A DNA stretch of 64,000 nt, taken from the IMG/VR virus record IMGVR_UViG_3300049215_000407, positions 1-64,000 of that record; one strand, written 5' to 3'. Under the pieces are notes generated by a model. That model was not told the DNA's origin. It did no database searches and saw nothing but the letters and a program-made list of their open reading frames with translations. Of this stretch, positions 7,449-15,053 are shown piece after piece (within the stretch, counting starts at the first letter, position 1; every line of letters begins with the position of its first letter). The position numbers and the translations under genes are program-made. This DNA comes from a virus.

Positions 7449-7907
7449 ATGCAAAACGTCACCTGTAATCACCACTCTTCCGAACGCGAGACAATCGGTC
7501 TCCCGTTCCCCGTCCTCGGAACCCCGTGCTCGTGTGCCGATACCTACCGGGCGATCGTTGCGGGCGAGGACATCCCAGGCTTGCGCGCTTTTTGCGCGAT
7601 CGTTCGTGAGAGTGCGCGCCATCCCGAGAAGCTCACCTCATTCGCGAGCGATCTGATCACGTGGGACCGGCGCGAATTGACCGGGCATACCGGCCCGTTC
7701 CTCTGGGTGCTCCGTGAATCCGGGACCGTGCTCCTCATCCCGAAAAAACACGGGGAAAAGGGTTTCGAGAATCGCCTGACAGTGCGAGGAATCACGCGCG
7801 CGTTCTCCTCCGATCTTCTCTGGTTTTGGTGGGACGGGCGATTCCTGCGCAGCGTCACCCTTGAACAAGCGGAAACCCTTGTCCGAGAAGAAGAATACGG
7901 ATCCTGA
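7449..7907 (+). CDS. Hypothetical protein of the AAA+ cluster
   Basis: 152 residues; ATG with AAGGAA ribosome-binding site. N-terminus has spaced Cys/His (CNHHS, CSC). The body is helical, then beta-rich (FLWVLRESGTVLLIPKK; WFWWDGRFLRSV). Preceded and followed by hairpin elements, so it belongs to the same control group as the AAA+ ATPase. No family recognised. Confidence 0.6.
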   Translation: MQNVTCNHHSSERETIGLPFPVLGTPCSCADTYRAIVAGEDIPGLRAFCAIVRESARHPEKLTSFASDLITWDRRELTGHTGPFLWVLRESGTVLLIPKKHGEKGFENRLTVRGITRAFSSDLLWFWWDGRFLRSVTLEQAETLVREEEYGS

Positions 7908-7912
7908 AAAAA

Positions 7913-7932
7913 GCGGGAATCAACTTTCCCGC
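7913..7932. repeat. Hairpin element, copy 3
   Basis: GCGGGAATCAACTTTCCCGC keeps pairing through compensating changes (TCAACT loop, CCCGC arm), 29 bases before ATG 7962. On the leftward strand it is followed by six T, so it could also stop leftward transcripts. Confidence 0.75.
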
Positions 7933-7961
7933 TCGAACGTCTTACACACTGAGGAACGACA

Positions 7962-9536
7962 ATGCAAAACGAGACCCGAAGCCAAAAGACCCGGACCGAT
8001 ATCAGCGCGCTCCTTCGCGCGCGTAACACCCTTCTCTGGATCGCCACGCGCGAGGAATTACGCGCTGAGCGCGTGATTACGGACGCGTGCGGGGACGCAT
8101 CGTGCCGCGTCGCCTTTTGGGACGTGGCGACTGGCCTGAGCTTCCCGGATGGCGCGGACTACGGGACGCCCGATCGCTCGCTTGACGATCCGAACCGTGC
8201 GCTCGAATGGCTCGACACTCGCCCGACTGCCACGCGCGAGGGCGATACGGGCGAGCGTTGGGTGCTCGTGATGCGAGATCTTCACCAGGTTTTTTCGCCC
8301 CTCGTTTCGCGCGCGCTGAGGTCTTTCTCGCGCGCATGGCAGGGTCGCGCGCGTGGATCGTTTCGCGCTGTCGTGCTCCTCACCCCAAGCTCGGACATTC
8401 CCCTGGAGATCCAGGGTAACGCTGTCTTCGTTGACTTTCCCCTCCCTGATCGCGCTGAGATCGCCTCGATTCTTGGCGATCTCTTGGAGATCTACAAGGA
8501 CGCGGCACCCAACGGGACGCGCGAAGCGGCGATCGATTCCGCTGTCGGCCTGACTGCCGATGAAGCGACCAATTGCTACGCGCGTTCGCTCGTTCTCACG
8601 GGCGGGAAGATCGATCCTGCGATCGTGTCGTCCGAGAAAAAGCGCGTGGTTGGGCGCGAGAAAGTTCTCACGTGGTACGACCCAGATCCGAGGGGCCTGG
8701 ACGCGATCGGGGGCTTGGACGTCGCGAAAACATGGGCCGCGCAACGCAAGCTCGCGTTTTCCAAGGAAGCGCGCGCGTACGGTCTCCCGCCACCCAAGGG
8801 CGTGCTCCTCGTGGGCGTGCCCGGTACGGGCAAAAGCCTCTTTGCGAAGTGCATCGCGACGTCATGGGCGCAACCCCTCCTTCGGCTCGACTTGGGCGCA
8901 CTGCAGTCCAAGTATGTCGGGGAATCTCAGGCGAACATTCGCAAGGCGCTCGCCCTCGCAGAAACGATCGCGCCCTGCGTTCTCTGGTTGGATGAGATCG
9001 AAAAAGCCCTCGCAGGATCGTCCGGCCCGCAAGGCGATGGCGGCGTTTCGGCTGACGCGTTGGGCGCGATTCTCTCTTGGATGCAAGATCAAAAGGGTGT
9101 CTTCGTGATCGCGACGTCCAACGATGTGAGTGCGCTACCGCCTGAGCTTCTACGTAAAGGCCGATTCGATGAGCTTTTTTTCGTCGACCTCCCCACGCGT
9201 GGCGAGCGCGCTGAGATCTTGCGCGTTGCCCTGAAAGCGCACGGGCGCGAGCTCCCTGCCGATCGTCTCGGACAGATCGTGGAAGCCACGAACACTTTTA
9301 CGGGCGCTGAGATCGCCGCACTGGTCCCGGACGCACTTTTCCGCTCGTACGCTGACGGTGCGCGCGCGATCAGCACGGACGATCTTCTGGAAGCGGCCAA
9401 AACCGTTACCCCGCTCGCCAAAACCGCAGGGGAGAAGATCGCAAAGCTCAGGGAATGGGCCAACGGACGCGCGCGTCGCGCCAGCACGCCCGAGATCGAA
9501 GCTACTTCGCGCAAGGTGCGCGACATTGACGTGTGA
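7962..9536 (+). CDS. Ycf46-like AAA+ ATPase
   Basis: 524 residues. The C-terminal half is a classical AAA+ module: Walker A GVPGTGKS (285-292), pore-loop region KYVGESQANIRKAL, Walker B LWLDEIE (341-347), sensor 1 ATSND and arginine-finger region LRKGRFDELFFVDLP. The N-terminal half resembles a second, inactive ATPase core (VLVMRDLHQVF, PLPDRAEI), as in Ycf46-type proteins. These are FtsH/CDC48-related ring ATPases thought to remodel proteins. GAGGAA precedes the ATG. The gene is the largest of a group in which each member follows a hairpin element. Its partner or substrate is unknown; the helical proteins at 9626 and 10558 are candidates by position. Confidence 0.85.
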   Translation: MQNETRSQKTRTDISALLRARNTLLWIATREELRAERVITDACGDASCRVAFWDVATGLSFPDGADYGTPDRSLDDPNRALEWLDTRPTATREGDTGERWVLVMRDLHQVFSPLVSRALRSFSRAWQGRARGSFRAVVLLTPSSDIPLEIQGNAVFVDFPLPDRAEIASILGDLLEIYKDAAPNGTREAAIDSAVGLTADEATNCYARSLVLTGGKIDPAIVSSEKKRVVGREKVLTWYDPDPRGLDAIGGLDVAKTWAAQRKLAFSKEARAYGLPPPKGVLLVGVPGTGKSLFAKCIATSWAQPLLRLDLGALQSKYVGESQANIRKALALAETIAPCVLWLDEIEKALAGSSGPQGDGGVSADALGAILSWMQDQKGVFVIATSNDVSALPPELLRKGRFDELFFVDLPTRGERAEILRVALKAHGRELPADRLGQIVEATNTFTGAEIAALVPDALFRSYADGARAISTDDLLEAAKTVTPLAKTAGEKIAKLREWANGRARRASTPEIEATSRKVRDIDV

Positions 9537-9548
9537 AAAAAAACGAAC

Positions 9549-9578
9549 CGCATGCGGGAATTGACTTTCTCGCATGCG
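9549..9578. repeat. Hairpin element, copy 4
   Basis: Arms CGCATGCGGGAA and TTCTCGCATGCG with a TTGACT loop, 47 bases before ATG 9626. The outer stem differs from other copies but remains paired. Confidence 0.8.
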
Positions 9579-9625
9579 CGTTCTACAAGTGAACCAAGCA
9601 ACGCAACGAACGAAGGACGAAGATC

Positions 9626-10462
9626 ATGACCATCGAAAAAGCACGAACGATCAAGCCGGGAATCATTGTCGCACTCAGCACGCGAATTCGGGGGGGCGTC
9701 ACGTACACGCGCGTCGACCTCGAACGCGCGCGCGAGACCGAGGCCGGGACGGTACGCGAGCGTTGGGAGACCACCAAAGTGGTGGAAGATCCCGAAGAGC
9801 TTACGCGCGCGACCAAAGTGCGCGGAACGATCTCGACCATGATCCGAAGGCTTTGCATTGACACGGCCTTCGGTCTGATCTGTCCCGAGTCGAATGAGCT
9901 GGCTTTGGATGAGGCGATCAAGCGCGCGCGCGTGCTCGCATCCGAGCACAACGGCACGGCAACGTGCTCGCAGGTGGGCGTCTACGTCTTGAAGGGGCGC
10001 ATCGCGTCGACGGACGAGGAAGCCGCACGCGCGATCGGCGAGGAAGTGCGCGCCCTGATCGATGCGATGTCAGCGGGCATCGATGCGATGGATCCGAAGG
10101 CGATCCGTGACGCGGCAGATCGCGCGCGCAAGCTCGGGGAAGTGCTCGACACGGAGCAAAGCAACGCGGTTTCCGAGGCGATTACCCAGGCGCGCAAAGC
10201 GGCCCGGACCATCGTGTCGCGCGTCGAGAAAAAGGCGGAGGAGTCGGCTGTCGTCTTGAAGAGCATCCAACGCGGCGCAATCGAGCGCGCGCGCCTTGCG
10301 TTTCTCGACTTCGAACCGGTCCAGGCGAGCCCCGAAGCTTTGCCGGCTGTCGATGTGGCCCGGCTCGCAGGGCTGGATCTCGAATCGCACGATACGGACG
10401 CGCCCGAGAGTGCGCCCGAGAGTGCGCCCGATAGCGTCGAGACGATCGCAGCAAGCGCATGA
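9626..10462 (+). CDS. Long helical protein of the AAA+ cluster
   Basis: 278 residues. A beta-containing N-terminal domain (to about 120) is followed by continuous helices (AARAIGEEVRALIDAM, ITQARKAARTIVSRVEKKAEE) and an acidic tail with the repeat APESAPESAPDS. No catalytic motif. The helical middle resembles a structural or adaptor protein; by position it may act with the AAA+ ATPase. Confidence 0.6.
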   Translation: MTIEKARTIKPGIIVALSTRIRGGVTYTRVDLERARETEAGTVRERWETTKVVEDPEELTRATKVRGTISTMIRRLCIDTAFGLICPESNELALDEAIKRARVLASEHNGTATCSQVGVYVLKGRIASTDEEAARAIGEEVRALIDAMSAGIDAMDPKAIRDAADRARKLGEVLDTEQSNAVSEAITQARKAARTIVSRVEKKAEESAVVLKSIQRGAIERARLAFLDFEPVQASPEALPAVDVARLAGLDLESHDTDAPESAPESAPDSVETIAASA

Positions 10463-10468
10463 ATGAGT

Positions 10469-10500
10469 GCGCGTGCGGGAATTGACTTTCTCGCACGCGC
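10469..10500. repeat. Hairpin element, copy 5
   Basis: A 13-bp stem (GCGCGTGCGGGAA with its complement, one G-T pair) and a TTGACT loop, 57 bases before ATG 10558. The stretch after it is made of CAACG/GCAACG short repeats. Confidence 0.8.
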
Positions 10501-10557
10501 GTTCTCAAGACAAGCAACGCAACGCAGCAACGCAACGCAGTAACGAACGAGGAACCA

Positions 10558-10890
10558 ATGGCATGCGACACGATGAGGCAACCGAATCAGACCATCCAAG
10601 AGCGCGCGACCGAGGTCGAGACTGCGCTTCGCAAGCTCAAGGCGGATCTCCTCACGGGCCGCGTGCAAGTGAAGATCGCCCCCAACGGTGCCATCGCGTT
10701 CGCAGGTGCGGGCGTAACCGGGAATCTGACGGACGCATGCGCGTATCGCATCCTGTCTTTCCAGAATTCGGGCGAGCTTCGCAGCGCGATTGCTCGGGCT
10801 GAGCAACTTTCGGGGCGCAAGGTCAACCCTCGCGCCATCGCAGCGGGACACCACTCACACAACGGAGGAAACACCTGGGATAAGCACTAG
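10558..10890 (+). CDS. Small conserved-looking hypothetical protein
   Basis: 110 residues; GAGGAACC precedes the ATG. Helical N-terminus (ATEVETALRKLKADL), a beta section (VQVKIAPNGAIAF), then LTDACAYR and a His-rich end (GHHSHNGGNTW). Flanked by hairpin elements 5 and 6. Family not named with certainty. Confidence 0.6.
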   Translation: MACDTMRQPNQTIQERATEVETALRKLKADLLTGRVQVKIAPNGAIAFAGAGVTGNLTDACAYRILSFQNSGELRSAIARAEQLSGRKVNPRAIAAGHHSHNGGNTWDKH

Positions 10891-10898
10891 GAACGAGC

Positions 10899-10932
10899 CG
10901 CACGTGCGGGAATTGACTTTCTCGCACGTGCG
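10899..10932. repeat. Hairpin element, copy 6
   Basis: Longest copy: CGCACGTGCGGGAA and TTCTCGCACGTGCG around TTGACT. It precedes the small ORF at 10975 and the gene at 11043, and so heads the long rightward operon. Confidence 0.8.
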
Positions 10933-10974
10933 TTCTCAAGGCAAGCAACGAACGGAACGAAGGAGGTACGAGGA

Positions 10975-11046
10975 TTGACAGGGGCGCGCTGGGTCGCGCG
11001 CTCCTCCCGATTCCCGAACCGCAACGAACGAAGGAACGAACGATGA
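10975..11046 (+). CDS. Possible 23-residue leader peptide
   Basis: AAGGAGGT, the strongest ribosome-binding site of the region, precedes a TTG start; the reading frame ends in a TGA that overlaps the ATG at 11043 (ATGA). The product is Arg-rich. It may only feed ribosomes into the next gene. Confidence 0.3.
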   Translation: MTGARWVARSSRFPNRNERRNER

Positions 11047-11195
11047 ACACGGAACGAAAAAACCTGATTGTGCTCGCGCGGGAAGTGCCGCGCTGCGCAA
11101 ACCCGTATTGCAAAACCGGCGTGTGCTTCGGTCCACGCAAACCCAAGCCGCACGCGTGCAAGGCATGCGCAGCGAGCGCGAACGAGGTGCAGTGA
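11043..11195 (+). CDS. 50-residue zinc-ribbon protein
   Basis: GGAACGAACG leader before the ATG. Cysteines at CANPYC, VC and CKAC form one or two zinc sites; otherwise basic. Its stop overlaps the next ATG. First clear gene of an operon of overlapping genes running to 18541. Confidence 0.5.
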   Translation: MNTERKNLIVLAREVPRCANPYCKTGVCFGPRKPKPHACKACAASANEVQ

Positions 11196-11623
11196 TGGCA
11201 ACGCACGAAGAGAAACGCCGCACCATTGGCCGCAAGCTCTCCGAGATTCTGGAGGAGCTTGAAGATCTCGAAAGGGATCTCCAGCTCGATCCGTTGACCG
11301 AGCAACCCGACGAAACGATCTTGTCGCTGGCAAAGGTCACGATCGCATCGGCCGTGACGCAGCTCCAATGGGTCGATTCCAAAGCTATCCGCGCTCAAGT
11401 CGAGCGCGACTTGGACGCGAAGCGGGGCTACGTCGAGATCGAAGCGCAGCACGTTGGCAAGGCGCTTTTCGAGGCGTTCGGGCGCAAGTGGCCGGTGTCC
11501 GGTTTCATCGGGAAGATCATGCGCAACGACATCGGCAAGCGCGTCTACCTCACGGGCGACATCCTGCAGGTGGAGAACGACGAGCAACGCGCGAAGCGCA
11601 AGGCAAGCGAGGTGCAATCGTGA
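11195..11623 (+). CDS. Hypothetical helical/OB-like protein
   Basis: 142 residues, ATG overlapping the previous stop. An N-terminal acidic coiled-coil helix (ILEELEDLERDLQL) precedes a mixed domain ending in GKRVYLTGDILQVEND, then a basic tail. No family recognised. Confidence 0.55.
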   Translation: MATHEEKRRTIGRKLSEILEELEDLERDLQLDPLTEQPDETILSLAKVTIASAVTQLQWVDSKAIRAQVERDLDAKRGYVEIEAQHVGKALFEAFGRKWPVSGFIGKIMRNDIGKRVYLTGDILQVENDEQRAKRKASEVQS

Positions 11624-11829
11624 GCACGCAACCCACGCCCACGCTGGACGAATACCTCGATCGCATCCTGGAAGCCGCGCAAGCGCACGGCGAGGACGAC
11701 GATCCCGAGCACGAGGTCGGCGATCTGCAGGGCATCATCCACACAATGTGGGGGGTGCTCAGCGACGAGCAAAAGGCCGTCGTGGTCGCATCGACCGCTG
11801 ACCTTCTCGACGAATGGGGGACGCCATGA
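11620..11829 (+). CDS. Small acidic protein
   Basis: 69 residues from a GTG overlapping the previous stop. Acidic, helical, with a central DDDPEHE patch. Function unknown; coupling suggests co-expression with its neighbours. Confidence 0.5.
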   Translation: MSTQPTPTLDEYLDRILEAAQAHGEDDDPEHEVGDLQGIIHTMWGVLSDEQKAVVVASTADLLDEWGTP

Positions 11830-12029
11830 TCGGCGTCGGTACGTACTGGACGATCGAGATCCCCTACCAGGCCGAGCACACGAGCAATCCGTGGATGCCT
11901 CGGGAGTCTTCCGGTCCGTTCTCCGTGCTCACGCGCGGAGCGTTCTCGACCAATGCGTTGGCCGTCGAATGGGCCACGCAGAACTTGCCCGAGAGCGCGA
12001 AGGTCCGTTATCGCGAGGTGAAGCCATGA
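11826..12029 (+). CDS. Small hypothetical protein
   Basis: 67 residues, ATGA overlap. Aromatic beta strands at the start (GTYWTIEIPY), then ARG and a helix TNALAVEWATQNL. The form, a modified surface strand plus one helix, resembles small beta-alpha domains; not assigned. Confidence 0.5.
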   Translation: MIGVGTYWTIEIPYQAEHTSNPWMPRESSGPFSVLTRGAFSTNALAVEWATQNLPESAKVRYREVKP

Positions 12030-12238
12030 ACGACCCCCAAAAGTACCGCGTCAATCTGATCTGCGCGTGCGACGCCGACATCGCGTACGGCTACGGCGCG
12101 ACCATCAAGGAAGCGCGTGCGAACGCGATCAAGTTTTTCCGGCGTGACCATCGCCGAGGGGCGAAGTGGCGCGCCGAGATCATCGAGCACGCTGTCGAGC
12201 ACAACGGCGGCTCGCACTACGAGGAGATTCCGTCATGA
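12026..12238 (+). CDS. Small hypothetical protein
   Basis: 70 residues, ATGA overlap. Starts with a beta strand (KYRVNLICACDADIAYGYGA) and a basic helix (EARANAIKFFRRDHRRG). The beta-helix order resembles that of the preceding gene, so the two may be distant paralogues. Confidence 0.5.
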   Translation: MNDPQKYRVNLICACDADIAYGYGATIKEARANAIKFFRRDHRRGAKWRAEIIEHAVEHNGGSHYEEIPS

Positions 12239-12429
12239 AGTTCAAGGTCACGATCGAGCTTGGTGACGCCATGCAAACCGAGGGACACATCGCGGCGGCT
12301 CTGCACCGTCTCTCGTTCAACCTGAACGCTGGACGCATTCCCCTCGAATCCGAGGACGGTACTTACCCGAGCGGACCGATCCGCGATGTGGACGGCAACA
12401 AGGTCGGCGAATGGGAAGTGACGCCATGA
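12235..12429 (+). CDS. Small hypothetical protein
   Basis: 64 residues, ATGA overlap. A strand (MKFKVTIELG), one helix with HRLSFNLNAG, then IRDVDGNKVGEWEVTP, a layout common among tiny phage proteins of unknown role. Confidence 0.5.
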   Translation: MKFKVTIELGDAMQTEGHIAAALHRLSFNLNAGRIPLESEDGTYPSGPIRDVDGNKVGEWEVTP

Positions 12430-12926
12430 GCAACCACACCAAAGCATGGGCGATCGTTCGCGAGGTGCCCGAGCGCGAATTGCGCGATGAGCTCATCGCG
12501 GCGCACGAGCGGATCTTGGATGCCGCCGACGAGCTCGACGCGGCGGGAGATCTCGACGTGGCCGTTTACCAGGCGACCGATTGGCGCGACACGTTGAACG
12601 ACCTCGCGACCAAGTGCGGCACGGACGATATCGGCGACTGGATCGATGACGCGGCCGAAAAGCTGGAGGCGATGCCGAAGGCCGACCAAGAGCTTGCCGA
12701 GAAGCTCAAGGAAGCGCTCGAACGGATCGAAGCTCTGGAGGCAGAGCGCGCGCTCCTCAAGGCCGAAGTGCATCAGCTCGAAGCGGCGGCCCACATCCCG
12801 GAGGACGTCAAGCACGCCGTGGGCGATGTGCTCGCGATGTCGCGCAAGCTCACGACGTTTTGCGAAAAGGCAGGCATCAAGCCCGCGACGTTGCGGGTCA
12901 CACGTACACGGAGGAAAGCATCGTGA
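12426..12926 (+). CDS. Coiled-coil protein
   Basis: 166 residues, ATGA overlap. Long heptad run (AEKLKEALERIEALEAERAL) in the second half, a basic C-terminus (RVTRTRRKAS). Probably oligomeric; function unknown. Confidence 0.55.
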   Translation: MSNHTKAWAIVREVPERELRDELIAAHERILDAADELDAAGDLDVAVYQATDWRDTLNDLATKCGTDDIGDWIDDAAEKLEAMPKADQELAEKLKEALERIEALEAERALLKAEVHQLEAAAHIPEDVKHAVGDVLAMSRKLTTFCEKAGIKPATLRVTRTRRKAS

Positions 12927-13513
12927 AGCTCGACAACCAAACGAAGTGGAGTACGGACGATCTGCGCGCGATCATCAGTGCGGCTCTCAACGCGCGCGAC
13001 GTTCCGTCGACGGGGCTCGAAGTGCACGTGGTCCCATCGAAGGAACACATCACGGGCCGCGCGACGATCGGCAAGATGTGCAACGTCTTCGGCGAGAAAA
13101 AGATGTACTACGGCCGGTGGATGCTCCTTCGCATCCCGAACCCGGCGCACATCGCCAAGCACGTCGAGACGGAGGAAGCCAAGGACCACGTGCTTGGTAA
13201 GCGCCGGCTCATGTTCGCCCGCGTCGTCGAGCACGAGGTCGCGCACCTTCAAGGGCTGCGTCACCCACAAATGTCGGACGCGCTTCGCTATTGCACGCAG
13301 GACGTTCCGTGGCTCGGCGAGCTAGCGCTCGGCGAAGAAATGTACCCGGATGAAGCTGTAGCCGAGAAAAAGGCTGCGGCTCGCGCCGATCGCCTCGAAC
13401 ACGCACGCTCGAAGCTCAAGCTCTCGCTAACGCGCGAGAAGCGAGCCACGACCCTGCGCAAGAAGTGGGAGCGCCGAGTGCGCGCGCTCGAACGTACGGG
13501 AGGCGAGTCGTGA
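12923..13513 (+). CDS. Putative zinc metallopeptidase (metzincin-type motif)
   Basis: 196 residues from GTG. Residues 104-114 read HEVAHLQGLRH, a full HExxHxxGxxH motif with three zinc-binding His and catalytic Glu105; Met117 follows but is too close to be a normal Met-turn. The N-terminal 100 residues are mixed alpha/beta. The C-terminal 70 form a basic coiled coil (LKLSLTREKRATTLRKKW). Metzincins hydrolyse peptide bonds; a cytoplasmic location is likely since no signal peptide is present. It might process phage or host proteins. No close family recognised, so activity is inferred from the motif only. Confidence 0.65.
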   Translation: MKLDNQTKWSTDDLRAIISAALNARDVPSTGLEVHVVPSKEHITGRATIGKMCNVFGEKKMYYGRWMLLRIPNPAHIAKHVETEEAKDHVLGKRRLMFARVVEHEVAHLQGLRHPQMSDALRYCTQDVPWLGELALGEEMYPDEAVAEKKAAARADRLEHARSKLKLSLTREKRATTLRKKWERRVRALERTGGES

Positions 13514-13698
13514 GCGGGCGCAAGTTCCTCCGCGTCGAGCTCGTTCCCGCGATGGCCTCGCATCTCATTTGCGTTGCGTGCGGGAACTTCCATTGCGACT
13601 TCGCCATCGTCGCAGACGGAGATAAGACCGGCGACGGTCAAGCGGGCGTCCACAAGAAGTGCATCGCCAAGGTGAAAGCGAAGCGAGGTGTGACGTGA
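13510..13698 (+). CDS. Small zinc-binding protein
   Basis: 62 residues from GTG (GTGA overlap). Cysteines in CVACGNFHC plus a distant KKC give a plausible zinc site; basic C-terminus. Confidence 0.5.
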   Translation: MSGRKFLRVELVPAMASHLICVACGNFHCDFAIVADGDKTGDGQAGVHKKCIAKVKAKRGVT

Positions 13699-14093
13699 AG
13701 CCGATCGAGGAGACAAAGACGGTCACCGTGTACAAGTGCGCCGATTGCGGCAAGGAGTACGAAAACCCTCACGGCGCAGAGCAGTGTTGCGCGTGCTGCA
13801 CCTGCGGCGGTCCGACGTCGGCCGAGGATAAGAAGATCGCGCGTGGGGGAAGCTCCAGCTACTACCGTAGCGATCTCCTTTGCGAGTGGTGCCGCATCCG
13901 CAAGGACGTGAAGGCGTTGCAAGACCGGGTGCGACACGCAGAGTCGCATGTCGAGCAAGCTAGAACCCGATTCGTTGCTCTGGGAAACGAATTGAAGAAG
14001 CGGCAAGAAGAGCTCGCTGCGCTCACTGCGAAGCGTGATGCGCTCCCGCCGAAGCCACGAGCACCGAAAGAGAAGAAAGAGAGCGCAGCATGA
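13695..14093 (+). CDS. Zinc-finger plus coiled-coil protein
   Basis: 132 residues from GTG. Residues 15-70 hold CADC, CCACCTC and CEWC clusters, probably two zinc sites. Residues 75-115 are a coiled coil, then a Lys/Pro/Glu tail. This resembles adaptor proteins that bind nucleic acid and self-associate; not assigned. Confidence 0.5.
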   Translation: MKPIEETKTVTVYKCADCGKEYENPHGAEQCCACCTCGGPTSAEDKKIARGGSSSYYRSDLLCEWCRIRKDVKALQDRVRHAESHVEQARTRFVALGNELKKRQEELAALTAKRDALPPKPRAPKEKKESAA

Positions 14094-14410
14094 ACGCAGA
14101 TCGTTTCGGTAAGCGCTACTCGATCACGGTGTGCATGGACGGCCACGTGTCGATCCTCGATACCGCCGAGAAGACCAAGCAGTGCCGACTCGGCTCGGCA
14201 CTTCCGGTCTTCACGGTCGACAACATCGTGGAGGCATTCGAGCTCGTTCGCAGGCTTTGCAGTTTGAGCCGCTGCCATCACGGCGGAAAGACGGGCACGC
14301 TCCTCGAACCGCGCGTGAACGGGTGGCCCAACGATGCGACGCTCGAAGACCTCGATCGCGTCGGCTCACTCTTCGAGGCCGAGTACGAGAAGATGCGAGG
14401 TGCAACGTGA
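14090..14410 (+). CDS. Hypothetical protein
   Basis: 106 residues, ATGA overlap. Begins with strands (YSITVCMDGHVSIL), then helix NIVEAFELVRRLCSL and a CHHGGKTG turn. No family recognised. Confidence 0.5.
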   Translation: MNADRFGKRYSITVCMDGHVSILDTAEKTKQCRLGSALPVFTVDNIVEAFELVRRLCSLSRCHHGGKTGTLLEPRVNGWPNDATLEDLDRVGSLFEAEYEKMRGAT

Positions 14411-14649
14411 CCGCCTTCCTCACCGAGGTCGCCGGACGGCCGCACATCGCCAACATCAAGCCGAAGACGCGCGCGGACATGGTGCGTGCGCTTCGCTGCA
14501 TCGCTACGGGCGGCTCTGGGTACGACGACACCATCGCCATCAAAACGCGGCGAGCGAGCATCCACGCTCTCATCGAGCTCGGGCTCGTCGTCTACAAAGA
14601 TCCATTCACGCTGGTGCTGACCGAAAAAGGCAAGGAGATGGTCTCGTGA
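14407..14649 (+). CDS. Winged-helix-like small protein
   Basis: 80 residues from GTG. Helices RADMVRALRCI and TRRASIHALIELGLV followed by a strand pair ending in LVLTEKGKEMV, the pattern of a winged-helix DNA-binding domain. Could be a small regulator; the next gene ends in a similar wing. Confidence 0.45.
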   Translation: MTAFLTEVAGRPHIANIKPKTRADMVRALRCIATGGSGYDDTIAIKTRRASIHALIELGLVVYKDPFTLVLTEKGKEMVS

Positions 14650-15053
14650 GCATCCCCGTCGAAGCGTTCGGACACGATCACTGGTCGACGTTCGGCTACA
14701 TCGAGACGCGCATCGTGGACTACGGCGGGATCCCTCGCAAAGAACACCTTCGCTGCATTCACGAGCGCCATCCGTTCTTCGCCCATAGCGGCGGCGACGC
14801 TTCGCGATACCCGACGCGCCTGCGCGGTGACCAGGTGAAGAGGCATCACGACGATTGGGATTGTCTCGACGACATCGAGGCAGCGGGGTTCATCGAGAAC
14901 GTCGGAACCGGTCTCTACCGGGTCTACCGGCTCACGCAGCTAGGCAAAAACTTGGCCGCGAAGCTCCGCGCGCACAAAGCTGACGGCGGCAAGTGGAGCG
15001 AATTTTTTGTGGGCGAAATTCAGAATGCAAACGTCGAAACGAAAGGAACATGA
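14646..15053 (+). CDS. Hypothetical protein with winged-helix-like end
   Basis: 135 residues from GTG. Starts FGHDHWSTFGYIETRIVDYGG, a style seen in many phage proteins of unknown function, with His/Cys that could bind metal. The second half (LDDIEAAGFIENVGTGLYRVYRLTQLGKNLA) looks like a winged helix. Its stop overlaps the next ATG. Confidence 0.5.
   Translation: MSIPVEAFGHDHWSTFGYIETRIVDYGGIPRKEHLRCIHERHPFFAHSGGDASRYPTRLRGDQVKRHHDDWDCLDDIEAAGFIENVGTGLYRVYRLTQLGKNLAAKLRAHKADGGKWSEFFVGEIQNANVETKGT

Noticed and set aside
7341-7622. Longer leftward start for the 7029-7340 gene
   Set aside because: It would run antisense through the 7449 gene and its hairpin, with abnormal composition.
7023-10932. 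CRISPR array or attC-like cassette for the repeated hairpins
   Set aside because: Repeats are separated by whole genes of different size rather than by short, uniform spacers.
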